64,000 nucleotides of DNA from Xylaria sp. FL1777. Lineage: Eukaryota; Ascomycota; Sordariomycetes; Xylariales; Xylariaceae. Position 1 is the stretch's first letter; each line of letters opens with the position of its first letter. Location of the stretch: assembly GCA_022578965.1 (NCBI GenBank), contig MU400525.1:1-64000 (forward strand), in the 5' to 3' direction. The notes beneath the pieces were generated by a model, which saw nothing but the letters and a program-made list of their open reading frames with translations, did not search any database and was not told the DNA's origin. The position numbers and the translations under genes were made by a program. Positions 24,400-35,483 of the stretch are shown here, in pieces.

Positions 24400-27300
24400 A
24401 TGTTCCGGTTTTTGTGCTTAGTTTTCGGCACTCTGTTGCACTTTGGTCTCTCATCCAACACGATCGGTGTTAAGGTTAATGATAATGGTGACTTGCAAAG
24501 AGTTAATCCAACACGGTGGAATGAAGTCCAAATTACGAATAAACACTCATTTATTGAGGATCTGGTTTCGAATATGACTGTTGAAGACTTAGGTATACTA
24601 AGCTCCACTAACATTTTTGGGAAATGACCCTGCTGACGGGTCACGTTCAAGTGCTACAACTTCACCTGATGTTTGGGGATGACATCGTAGGCGCAAACTC
24701 ACAAAATGAGCTTTATGGTAAATTCAGCAGCATGAAATATCGGACTAAGCTCATTTGAGTTCAGACTTTACGATGCGACTAAGTCCTAACTCTCCCATAG
24801 GTGTCATGCATGATTGGTACATCCTGAACACGCTTCTCCGTGTCATTAGCTCCCACTAAGGCGAAGACAGGTACCCGCTCAAAACATCTCATTACAACTC
24901 AGTTCAAGAGTTGAACCTCAAAAAAGCCAGACTGAAAGTCCCGTTCATGCATATAGGAGAGTGCCTACATGGAGTCGGATCTTTTAAGCAATCGATATTT
25001 CCGCAGAGCTTAGGGCTATCGGCGAGTTTCGACACTGACCTAGTAAATCGTGTTGGTCGTGCAATAGGGACCGAAGCTAGATCAATTGGAATTCATGCTT
25101 GTTTATCTCCAGTTCTAGATCTTGGTCAGGACCCTCGATGGGGACGAATGCAAGGTATGGGCGATGATTAGGTGCGGGCATATCGTCCTTTAGCTAAGTC
25201 GAACAGAGGCATGGGGCGAAGACAAGACCCTCACGTCTTACAGTATGTACACACTGGAGTCATTTCTTCCCCTTTCTAGTAGCCTGAGGACTCCCAATAT
25301 GTCTCGGGAGCATGCATCAGGGGCATAGTATTCACCCAAAAGAGTAATTACTGACTCCAGCGAGCATAGTGGGCGTAGCATATGCGAGTGGACTATCTAA
25401 GAATAGCTCGTGGTCTGACCCTAACGCTGTTGTGCCTGTCCTGAAGGTATGACTATGGTTCCTTCGTAAGGGCCGTCAAAATAGCTGAATAGTGGCGGTC
25501 CAGCATTTCGCCGCTCACGGCTCTCCGCAGGGAGGGCACAACGCTGCGCCGTTCATGGGGCATGGTAGTCGGCAGGTGCTCCAGGATCTTCTCACCCCTT
25601 TCAAAGCTGCGATTCAGCTGGGAGGTGCAAGAGGTGTTCTGATGTGAGATTTTCACCTCTCTTCAGATGCAATTCTCCTCACTAAACCTTCCCTAGGGCC
25701 TACAATGAGTTCGACGATGTTCCAGCTCATGTAAATCCTCTCTTCTATAAAGCACTGGAAGATTGGGGCTTTGACGGACTTGTCATAGCGGATGATACTG
25801 GTAATGCCCTGAATTTATCTGAGGGTATTATGAACTAATAGAGTAAAGGAATGTCGGAACTTTTCTCTACACATCGAGTGGCCGACTCCCCGGCTGACGC
25901 AATCCGACAGTGGTTCAATGCAGGTGGAATGGTACAGTTTTACGATTACCCATTAGAGACATATCTCAACGTAGGACTCACAATAGTATGATGGTTCGTA
26001 TTAGGTTCAGCTAACTAGCGTATTAGGCAACCAAAAACCTGATATCAAATCATTCCCTTGATATTTCCACCTTACGTTCTCATGTTACGAAGATCCTTGG
26101 AGTTAAATGGGATCTTAACCTTTTCGACGACCCCTATATCTCAGCAGATATCAATCCACTGAAAATAGTCAAAAGCCACCGCAACCTGGCTCTAGAAGCT
26201 GCACAGAAGAGCATAGTCCTTCTAGAAAATAGGAACAAGACTCTCCCGCTGAGCTCAGAGCAACAGGGATTCAAGCGGGTTGCTCTCATCGGTCCTTTTG
26301 GAGATACTCTTAACTACGGTGATTACTCAGGCGCATGGGGTCAATACCCAGCCGACACTGCAGCTAAAACTATACGAGAAGGTCTCCTTTCGTATACAAA
26401 TAGAAGAAATGTTGAGTTGATATCCGCATGGGGTGCTAATAGCTGGGAATATAACGCCCAGTACGTGATTCCGCCATATCTGCTATCAACGCCAAACGGC
26501 ACGGCAGGCGGTCTGTCAGCAACATACTTTGCCAACACTGACTTCACGGCGCCCATGGTATATAAGTTAGAAGTACCGGCACTTGACTGGGGTCTGTATC
26601 CGCCAGATGGCTTACCATATAATAACTTCAGCGCAACCTGGGAGGGCAACTTACGATCTCCGGTTGATCTCAACGTAGACGGCTGGATAGGGGTAGCAGT
26701 GGGGCCAAACACCACAGCCAGACTGTTCATAAACGACGAGTTGGTTTTATCCCAAGGCGTGGACGGGCTCTCGACGTCGAGCACGATCATGGGCAATATA
26801 ATGAACTACGACTACATCTCCAACAACAGCACATCGCCCCCGAGCGGGGCAGTCCCTTTCACATTTCGGAGAGGAAAGATTTACCGTCTTCGAATCGAGT
26901 ACCAAGCCTTCAACCTCTATAAGAAAACCGCAAACGTGAACTCTCTCAATTCGCAGATCCTCTTATTCTGGAATCTCGTCAGTCGGAACGACGATGCCGT
27001 GGATCAAGCCGTGCAGGTAGCAAAGTCCTCTGACCTCGTGATTCTAGCCGTGGGCGCCGCATGGAACAGCGACGGCGAGAGTGGCGACCGAGGTACGCTA
27101 AGCCTATCGCCCAGTCAAGAAGTCCTAGCGCAGGAGATCTATAAGCTCGGCAAGCCTGTCGTACTGATCTTAGAGGGCGGACGGCCCTTTGCCATTGATG
27201 ATTACTACCAGCGAAGCGCCGCCGTGCTAAGCACTTTCTTCCCCGGTCAGGCTGGTGGCCAAGCCATCGCGGACGTACTCTTTGGAAAGGTTAACCCCGG

Positions 27301-27829
27301 TGGAAGGATGCCAGTCTCGGTTCCGAGACATGTTGGCCAACTGCCGGTTTACTACAATTACAAGGAGACTGCCCGCAGGGTCAATTACCTCGATATCGAC
27401 TCAACGCCAGCTTATTCGTTCGGTTACGGCCTATCTTATACTGAGTTTACGGTCCTTGGTTTCGAGGCCCGAGTCGTCGGATCATTGTCTAGAAGTGATC
27501 CCGATTTCACATCAGGCGATACGGTCATTTTCACGGCGCGCGTCAAGAACGTAGGCTCAGTAGACGGGAGCTATGTGGCGCAGGTTTATAGCCTGTCCCG
27601 TGTGTCGTCAATTGTACAGCCGGTAAGGCAGCTCGTTGCGTTCAAAAGGAAGTACATAGGACCAGGTCAAGAAGCGACGATAGAGATGGAGTTAGACGTC
27701 GACCAATATCTCACGATCCTCAATCGCCAGTATGAATGGGAGCTTGAAAGGGGTGCTTATACGTTTGCGCTCCTTGAGCATGGAGGTGCTACTGACAGTA
27801 GCGTGAACGTTACTATGCGGGGTATTTAG
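24400..27829 (+). CDS. Secreted GH3 beta-glucosidase-type enzyme with PA14 insert, ten exons
   Basis: No single frame covers this gene, but ten exons join in phase into 946 residues: 24400-24592, 24652-24717, 24801-24816, 24871-25154, 25207-25242, 25370-25446, 25504-25643, 25697-25800, 25849-25970 and 26027-27829. All nine introns are GT-AG. A signal peptide (MFRFLCLVFGTLLHFGLSS) starts the protein. The GH3 N-domain includes GECLHGVGSFKQSIFPQ, SPVLDLGQDPRWGR and the nucleophile segment VIADDTG (Asp303 by alignment). A PA14 domain lies at roughly residues 500-640 (GLSATYFANTDF onward), then the GH3 C-domain (LALEAAQKSIVLLEN before the insert; GERGTLSLSP-like region after it) and a fibronectin-III-like end. 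GH3 enzymes release terminal beta-linked sugars. The third exon is only 16 nt. Intron 5 is an introner-like element (see separate entry). Confidence 0.92.
25243..25369 (+). repeat. Introner-like element, copy 1 (intron 5 of the GH3 gene)
   Basis: A 127-nt GT-AG intron (GTATGT...CATAG) with a CTGAC branch site, splitting an ATG codon as A|TG. It matches intron 2 of the MFS gene at 33782-33908 without gaps at 109 of 127 positions; most differences are transitions. A perfect 8-nt inverted repeat (CTGGAGTC at 25254-25261, GACTCCAG at 25353-25360) and inner stems (intron positions 41-45/75-79 and 49-53/64-68) predict a long hairpin. Near-identical introns in unrelated genes define introner-like elements. 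Confidence 0.9.
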
Positions 27830-28058
27830 CGATAGAAGTTACCATTGCGCGCTACCGCAGATCTTAAGACTCAGCAGCGTAGTTATTTGGGACAGACTCT
27901 AGTAGTTCATTGAAGTTGAGAGGGAAGATACTGAAATTATGAGCCAGTTAGCTACGCGCGTCTTCCCCTATAGAGCATCAACTTCACCGATAGTGGCACT
28001 TCGAGTCCTGAATTCGGACTTGATCCTAGTTGCTTTTAGATTAGGCTTATAAGCCTCC

Positions 28059-28193
28059 TTATCTCATTACTTCTTCAACCTCTGGCGCTGTAATATACAC
28101 CCACAGTGCACAATGGTCGTCATCGATAGGATAAGTGTATTGCTTGCGGAAATCCTTGAAGCTGTACGGCAGCTTCTTAGCGAGGTCATCCAT
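28059..28193 (-). pseudogene. Short coding-like frame, possible terminal exon or gene fragment
   Basis: A 44-codon frame from ATG at 28193 to TAA at 28059. The translation looks like real protein (KLPYSFKDFRKQYTYPID, then CALWVYITAPEVEE). Upstream, TTTAG directly before an in-frame continuation could be a splice acceptor, so this may be the last exon of a gene whose 5' part I could not find. The rest of 27830-28588 holds nothing recognisable. Confidence 0.3.
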
Positions 28194-28588
28194 TATGTAT
28201 ACCTAAAGACTTTATAAGTGTAGCTTTCGAATGATTCAGCTTTAGAGTGAGTAGCATGAAATAATCTCTTCTTGCTGATACTTACGTAATCTACCCTCTC
28301 TTATTTCGCCTTTATGTATAATTGCTATGCATTTTCTTTGTTTATTTCATTTGTTATAGGAAGCTTATAACGCATGTGTGCTTTTTATTGTTCTCTATCC
28401 TTTCACGAGGTCCCTTTATATGGTCATATCTCCTCCTTCGTGATATGGTGTCTCTTGTTGCCGCTCATTCTCCCCTCCTGCTTGAGATGTACTGCCTGGT
28501 CTGAATGTTCTCCACCTCAATTTCTCAACGTAAATTGATTATAACGCTAAAGTCTTGCAGGATCTATAGATAAAGTCCATGTCGACTA

Positions 28589-29917
28589 TCAAATAGACTC
28601 AAGCACTGGAGCCACGATTTGGGGTAGCGGATACTTATAACGGCGGCCGTCTTCATCAATAAGCTTATCCAGCCCAGGACAAACAACTATCTTGTTCAAC
28701 CCTTCGTCGCTCTCAAATCGAAAGCGGTACTCAGAAGGCTGTGAGAAAATGACGTAGCCAAACGTAGCACATTCCGTAATGACCTCACGAAGATGGTTCT
28801 CTTGCTCATATCTCTCCTCTCGGTCACTGGAGATGAATGGCTGGAGAAATCGTACCAAAGCAACTGTCAGTTTCTGTGCTTGCTGCGTGCTCATATCCTC
28901 TGAGGGTTCAAGAGGTGTACGCTGGCTCCGGTTCGGATGAAGCAAGAACGCCGATAGTTGCCGCCATCGAGCAATGGCAAGCTCGGTGGCTATTCACAGT
29001 CAGACTCATTGAGAGGATACCTAAATTTGGGCGGCTTTCTTACCTTCATTGCTCGCTCCATTACTATTAGATATTGGGAAGCCTTGACTCAATGCTGGAG
29101 CCATATATGGAAGCAGAGAAACACAGGCACTCCCACCGATGACTGTGCTTTCGAACGCCGCTTTGGTGATCACATACCGAATCGCACTAAGCCGCGTTCG
29201 TGGCTCCAGTACAAGTGACGCAATTCTCGCAATAGCTGGTGCACGATCTCTTTCTATTCCTAGATCTCTCAACGGTTCCCGTAATTCGCTTGATTCGAGC
29301 TGGACTGGTTGCAAATGGTAATGCATTTCGGTATGCTCTTGAACGAGACGATTCAGGGAGCGAAGCTCGTTAGCCAATGTAGGATCAGGCGTGGAATCTA
29401 GTAGAAACTGATCAAGTTGTAGTCCGCCTGTAGTAATAGGACTAGCCGCAAGCTCCTTCTCTCCATCAGAATATGTCACATATTCCGGTATAGGTCCGCG
29501 TCTCTTGCGACGTCTACCAAGAAAGAGACCCGCAACGACACCTAATATTCCTCCAGCCAGGGCGGTCGCTATCGATATACCAGCTACAGCTCCATTACTC
29601 AAGCTAGGAGATTTGGTTGCAGCATGAGATATTTGTTCTGACGTAGTACTAGGTGATGGTTGGGTGGTTGAAATGCTCGTGGCTAGAGTCGTAGTAGCAG
29701 GGCTCAACAGCGTAGTAGGAACCGTAGGAGGAACCGCAGTAGGAACCGCAGTAGGAATCGTATTTGCAAACGTCCACCAATCCTCGGTCACCAAATAAGG
29801 CACAGGAACACCATTAGGGCCAGGGGAAAAAGTGTATATCTGTACGATCTCGTACGATGTTGAAGCAGTCCAAGTTGTAGAAAGTGTAGAGTAACTCAAT
29901 CCCGTTGTTTGTGCCAT
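28589..29917 (-). CDS. Signal-anchor membrane protein with Thr/Pro-rich ectodomain (hypothetical)
   Basis: Exons 29917-29044 and 28989-28589 give 424 residues, split by a 54-nt intron. The first ~115 residues are rich in Ser, Thr and Pro, with a short imperfect repeat (TIPTAVPTAVPPTVPTT) suited to O-mannosylation. One transmembrane helix follows (about residues 113-135, GAVAGISIATALAGGILGVV) and then RRRKRR, so the larger C-terminal part (about 290 residues) is cytosolic. There is no classical signal peptide, which makes the helix itself the likely signal anchor. The layout recalls fungal Mid2/WSC-type wall sensors, but the Cys-rich WSC domain is absent. The function of the C-terminal region (residues 290-424) is not recognised. 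Confidence 0.75.
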
Positions 29918-32441
29918 TCTGAAGTGCGCGTAGCGATGGAGAATAAATTGAAGGGATCAAAATTTCCAGGCGAAAAATAGAATATACTGACAAGTATGAA
30001 CAGAGTAGTCGAGAGATGAACTCCTAAGCCTACTGTGGCGACACTGCTAATGGAAACAACATATAACCAGTACTATCTTTAGTTAGAATCAAGATAGCGA
30101 AAGTTGTGGATAATAGCCACAGCAACTATGATATAATTTTATATATAGATATATACATGTCTTACCGGGAATGAACGGCTGTAGCCTGCTTCTCCTTACC
30201 CCCTGGTAATATGCAGCTTGGGCGGACACAGCCATTCATAATCTCCAATAAGCAATTTCCAGACAGCCACTTAGCTTCATTGAAAAAGTTTGCTCAAAGC
30301 CTGCTTTATTTCTGGTGGCACCGTGTACTTGGAACCTTTGTTTGGGGTTACATTTGCGCAAACGCTCTCACTCGTCGCTGTCCCGGGTGAGCCGAATTTT
30401 CGAACGAGGACATCGTCAGATAACAACATCGGACGGAAGAGATCTCAACAAAATGAGTCAACTTTTACCCTCGCATATTATTCAGCCTTTTCTAAGTTGA
30501 ACCTAGCTAACATGGAGAGTCTCGTATTGGATCCTTTATATGGTTCTTATTAGCACGAATGCATCGCTCGTCTTATTGCTGTCCAGTTATATATAAGTGC
30601 CTGTTCTGTGAGGCAGGCTCTGCACCTCCTATAGTTCATTTCCTCACCCGATTGTTCGTGCGGAAAGAATGCTTGGTAAGGCGTCCTAGTACACCGTGGA
30701 GGCGGAGCTCGTCTTCTCCAATCATAACTCACAGCCATTCTTCCAGGCTACGTCTATTCTATGTGCAGTGCGACATAGCTACAGGCGATAACTTAAGAGG
30801 CGCATTGTAGACACTAGTTCTTATTGGACTGTCTCACTCTCGAGGTGTTGTGGTTTTACAGATCAGTGTGCTTTGTTACTGTGATACATTTCTTCACGTC
30901 GGATACAATACTAAACAGCAAACCACAGAACGACCGCACCCTCGGGACATAATCGATACAGGCAAACAAACGAATTATATTTACTGACCGTGCGACGCGG
31001 GACTTCACTGGCCAGCCTCATGACGGTGATAAGCTTTATCACTTCATGTTCCTCGATATTGTGAGGCTTGGGGATGTTGTGGCACTTCTATGACACGCCC
31101 ATTAGTGCGATTTGCCGTTAGCCGAAGCCAATTTTTGAGGGCCAGCTCTCACGATTTCTCAATTACGCCCTCGGAGCCGCGACTATGAGCTGAAAACTGC
31201 AACATATTATTATAGGCTTTAATCCTATATCTCGTTGCAACCATCTCCCAGAATGGTACAGCCCGGCGCGGCCGACCACATTCTACTAGGTGCGGTGCAC
31301 TCCTTTCCTTTCCGATAATTTCATGCTGTGATACCTCCCCTCCATCCACGTACATGGCTGCCTTGATAATGGAACTAGTTACAAGCGCCGGAATTTGTAA
31401 AGCTAAAACGGCTGCTGTTCATTGAAGCCAAGAACGTTAACCATGCTCACTGTTAAGATAGGTCTAATAGGCCATGCTGAAAGTATGCATTATCGCGTAA
31501 ATAGCCTGGAATTACATAATAGAGAGATATTTGACTCAATACACAAAACACACTCTCTGTTCCCTTGCCGTATGCCTCTCAAAATTAATCATCTCTGTAA
31601 CTATAGGGTATGCGTGAATTTAGTATACCCGAGCATGGAGCCGCCCAAGCTTAGTTCTGACAAGACTATTTGAATAGTGGCAAAACAGATAGCAGATGAC
31701 AAGGTCTTGCATATAGCTTGTAAAGTAATAAGTTCATGGCACTTAACAAGTTATCGATCTCTAGATTAGCTTCGCTGCATGTTTTGAAACATACAGAAAC
31801 GAGTTAGCCATTACCATCCACCTGTGTTGCCTTCTTCTAATGTTCCGACATTAGAAAAGAACAGATAAGAGCATTTAAATTATCTATCGCTTGCTAGTTA
31901 ATTGGGGTTATTCATAGTTTCAAATTCGACATAGGAAGTGTTGGAAAGGCAGGCATCGTCTCTGCTGTTGCTGGTTTTCATCTACCGCTACTCATCTAAC
32001 TTAGCCTTAGCTTTCTCTCTTTCACTAATGTTTTTTATCATACTATTAGTTACATTAAAATTACCCGAACAATTAAGTCAATTCTATTTTATTTGATCTT
32101 CTGACGTGACATCTAAGCCGCTTTGCCATGTAGATGAAGAATGTATTTAGGCCAAACAGCTAGCCCCTTTCATAGTTCGTCCACAAGTGCCAATTATGCC
32201 CTGTGAAGAATGATGTAGAAGACAATAAACAAAGAAATTATTGAAATGAATAGCTTTGGACTCCAAAACAAACCCATTGTTTCTCTATCACCAGAGGAGT
32301 ATAAATTCATTTTAATTTTCCGTACTCTCAGGGCGTCTAAACTCAACAGCTATCAAACCACAACACAATCCAATCATCATAAACATCTCAAAGGCTTATC
32401 CAAGAACCACGCACATCTGATCCTCTAATCATCCAATTATC
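29918..32441. other. Intergenic region, nothing recognised
   Basis: About 2.5 kb upstream of the signal-anchor protein gene. Only short frames without domains are present. The last 140 bases are CA/TC-rich and look like the 5' leader of the following small gene. Confidence 0.5.
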
Positions 32442-32690
32442 ATGCCTTCCCTAAGAATCGAAGATGCCCGAGGGCGCTGCATATCTGTTTCAGCCAGTGC
32501 TTCGGAAGAAGAGGTAAAGGCAAAAGCTCGAGAATTCTTGATTACCTGCGATGTTCGCGACAACTCCCGGAGGACATTTGGTGGCAGCGAATATTCAGAC
32601 GAGGCAATCGCAAATGCCAGGGCCGCAAGGGCGGGCAATTCCATAGGTCTGTCATTCGGGAATGACACTTACACTGCAAAGTGGTGTTAA
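32442..32690 (+). CDS. Small 82-residue protein of unknown function
   Basis: A single frame of 82 codons with an ATCATG start context. It is preceded by a C/A-rich, ATG-free leader typical of well-expressed fungal genes and by a TATAAA-like sequence about 140 bp upstream (32300-32306). The protein is soluble, with a charged helix (SEEEVKAKAREFL, about residues 21-33), a conserved-looking centre (RRTFGGSEYSDEAIANARAA) and a Gly/Asn-rich end. I recognise no domain. The complementary strand is also open over nearly the same span (32429-32668), but its product is low in complexity and I take the plus strand as real. Confidence 0.6.
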   Translation: MPSLRIEDARGRCISVSASASEEEVKAKAREFLITCDVRDNSRRTFGGSEYSDEAIANARAARAGNSIGLSFGNDTYTAKWC

Positions 32691-33047
32691 CGGCATTCGA
32701 GGGCCATACCATGAATACTTGAACTTTAGTCGCTAAGTTGTTTTTCCTCCCGTTTCCCTAAACTAACTATTCAAATACAATTTTCTGTCTAATCTGCTAA
32801 TAGTTCCCCCCATAGTGTGCAGCGAGCGTACAAAACATCCGTGAAGATAGGAATCACCCTTTCCAAGTAAGCCCATTTTTGGCTATTATGAGTGTAAACT
32901 GTGACTAAACTAATAGACACAGATATGTAGGATAAGTAGATAGGCGTATTGCGCCAATTATGGATAATTTATCTAACACTGATCTTGTAGTACTGAGAAA
33001 ACCTCTTACAGGATTTGCTAGCCTGTCTCCTGACGGGAACCTTAGAT
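32691..33047. other. Convergent intergenic gap
   Basis: The gap of 357 bp separates the ends of two convergent genes. Nothing is recognised in it. Confidence 0.5.
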
Positions 33048-34752
33048 TTACTGGTGCAGAGAAACCCTTGAGGTAACTACCGTCTTCCATATGAAACTTG
33101 AGCAGCTTAAGAGCGCGGTAACCCCAGTATACACAATCAACGTGCCAAATCCACTTCCGTATCCAGCACCTGCATGTCCTTTCCATGCCATATCTTTTAC
33201 AAGGGCATCGCTGAGGGGTCCAGAGACCAAACTACTAACACCACGCCCAGCGCACAGCCAGCCAAATATCATCGTAGGGTCGACTGCACCAGCTTCTTCC
33301 GCTTCGCGATTCCGTCCTAATGCACGCATGATCCCCGGCCAAGTCGCAGTAAAGGAACCCGCGAATAGGCCATACATGATGCAAAAGACGTACAAGACAG
33401 CTATTGAGGAGGACAATCCCCACGCGACGAAGACACCTAGAGTCGCGCCCACTGACGAGATCAGAATGCAGGTGGTAGCCGGAAGCCGATCTGTTAACGT
33501 CCCCATGATAACAGACCCAATAGTTGTCGATAGATTAATAAGAAGTACCGTAAGCGCGGAGAGGAAGCCTGACGCGCCCAGAACTGTGCGAGCATAAGTT
33601 GGAAGATATAGCCCGGGTACTAATTCATGAGGATGTGAGTATCAAAGGCTTGTCACATTCGCAGCCGTCCGGCTCTGCTAGAGTAATGACTTACTGAAGT
33701 GACCTGTCCCCTGCACGAGATTGCCAAGTTGGTAGGGCGCAAACAAACTCGAGAACAAGAATCTGACGTTCCAGGGCCGCACTATGTTCGCTAGAGTCAG
33801 CAACTACTCTTTTGGGTAAATATTATGCCACTGATGCATGCTCCCGAGAAATGTTGAGAGTCCTCAGGTTACTAGAAAAGGAAGAAGACGACTCCAGTGT
33901 GCACATACTAGCTACGGCGTTGCTCGGCGGTAGACGAGGTTTGATGAATACCGACAGCGGGGCACAGATGATGAAAATGGCGATGCCACTAGCGCGCAGT
34001 GTGGTCTTGTGGCCATACTCTGCGAGCAATTGCTGAAGGATGAGAGGTATGATGGCACTTGCTAGTCCTTCGCCGCTCCAGACGATGCCATAAGCCATTC
34101 CTTTGCGTGCCGCAAACCACTCGTCTATGTAGAGGATTGTTGGACAGTAGGCTATGGCGCCTCCGATGGCGTAGAGTACTCCTTGTAGGATAATCAAGGT
34201 ATTTGTCGAAGTTGCAAGAGACGCGAGAGAGAGCGATAGAGACGTAATGATGAGCCCAATGGGTATTGCATATCGCGTGTACTGAGGATACAGGCGATAC
34301 AGGCCGATCACAACAGGTGAGAATAGGTATAGTAGCCCTGTCGAGGTTGTTCCAATGACGGCGATATTGCCCGATGAAGCGAACGGTTCATGCTGGCTGT
34401 AGTAGTCTTGAAATACACCGAAGGAGAATGTATAACCTGTTTTGGCGTTAGTCGAAATGGTCTCTTCCCTACCTTACTCCTGTTTCTATCCAAGCTGGGA
34501 AAGCAGCTACATCGAGTTGAAGTAGTTGGGATGTCTATATAGAAGGACTTTCATACCCCAAATCAAAGCATCAACAACGAAACATGCAGCGAGGAACAGC
34601 CATGCTTCCTTGCCACCGTCAACGGGCGGTAAAGAAAATTCCGGGTTGCCGTCAGGGCTATTGTCCACCCCTTGCTCAGGCGATCCTAACCGGGAATGGT
34701 CACCGTGATCAACAGTACCGATGGCGACTAGTTCAATTGGCTCTTGCGACAT
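33048..34752 (-). CDS. MFS transporter, monocarboxylate-transporter type, four exons
   Basis: Exons 34752-34557, 34436-33909, 33781-33695 and 33619-33048 join in phase into 460 residues. A polar N-terminus of about 48 residues precedes the first helix (KEAWLFLAACFVVDALIWGYTFSF once spliced, shown here only in part). Family features include SFGVFQDYY, SGNIAVIGTTSTGLLYL, and the loop FAARKGMAYGIVWSGEGL between helices 4 and 5. The second half holds the remaining helices and ends in a short polar tail. Such proteins move monocarboxylates or related organic acids across the plasma or vacuolar membrane; the substrate cannot be read from sequence. Intron 2 is an introner-like element (separate entry). 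Splicing out the last possible intron near 33060 would change only the tail. Confidence 0.88.
33782..33908 (-). repeat. Introner-like element, copy 2 (intron 2 of the MFS gene)
   Basis: A 127-nt GT-AG intron (GTATGT...CATAG on the minus strand), again inserted as A|TG inside an ATG codon. It matches the GH3 intron at 25243-25369 at 109 of 127 positions with no gaps. The outer 8-nt stem is kept: one C-to-T change turns a G-C pair into a G-U wobble. The inner stem at intron positions 49-53/64-68 likewise changes C to T and keeps a wobble pair. The branch site CTGAC lies 14 nt before the acceptor AG. Confidence 0.9.
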
Positions 34753-35483
34753 TCTAAATGTTTAATTTGGCTCGAGGATGCTGCTCAATACTCAGATTGA
34801 GGCCATCGGTGCAGTGGTCATCTTTTAATAGCGCCACACGCCCTTATCAAGACGCTAGGTACCGGTCCCGGAGTCGCCCCACAAAACGTAACCCAGGCAA
34901 TGCTCCGGACCCGGTCGTGATGTTTTTACAGCACACACCGATGTTTACATGGTATTCATGTAGATAGATGCTCATTGCGTGAACATAAATATTGCATCGA
35001 GGACTCATGCGCGACGGAATAAAATTAATGCAGTTAGGTTGTGGCTAAATAATGTGAACTCTTTACCACCAGTCAAGGCGCCATGCCCGTTTCGGTAGCT
35101 CCGATATGCCAACTTGACTCTTTCACTTGTTACAATCGTCAAAACATCACGGGAGCTTATTCAAATGAAAAATGCTTGACCAAATATGGTCATGCCGCCT
35201 CTTGAACCACTGAGCTAGGAGTCAGTCTCTTGGCGTAGAATGCGGAGTAGACACTTGGGGTAGGAGACTCAGCTATTGATTGTGTAATCACGACATGTTG
35301 GCCTCAAGCCCTATATGAAATATAAAAAGGCACATTAGAAACTCCTGCCCAAGATTATTTGACTTAATTTATTATTTCGAAAAATAGATACCGATGATCT
35401 GGACGCCACGGCAATTCACCAGCTGTTGCATCTTCCTCCCGCACAAGAAAACGTCCAATCGCGTCCAGTAGCCACTGTTCAAC
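34753..35483. other. Divergent intergenic region
   Basis: The gap of 731 bp lies between the divergent starts of the MFS and DUF1349 genes. No clear binding-site array or RNA gene was seen. Confidence 0.5.

Noticed and set aside
24400..26400. GH3 gene as a RIPed or frameshifted pseudogene
   Set aside because: All stops fall inside segments with proper GT...AG ends and branch sites, and removing them restores one conserved frame.
32429..32668. 79-codon antisense frame over the small protein gene
   Set aside because: No leader or promoter on that side and Ser/Ala-rich translation; treated as a shadow.
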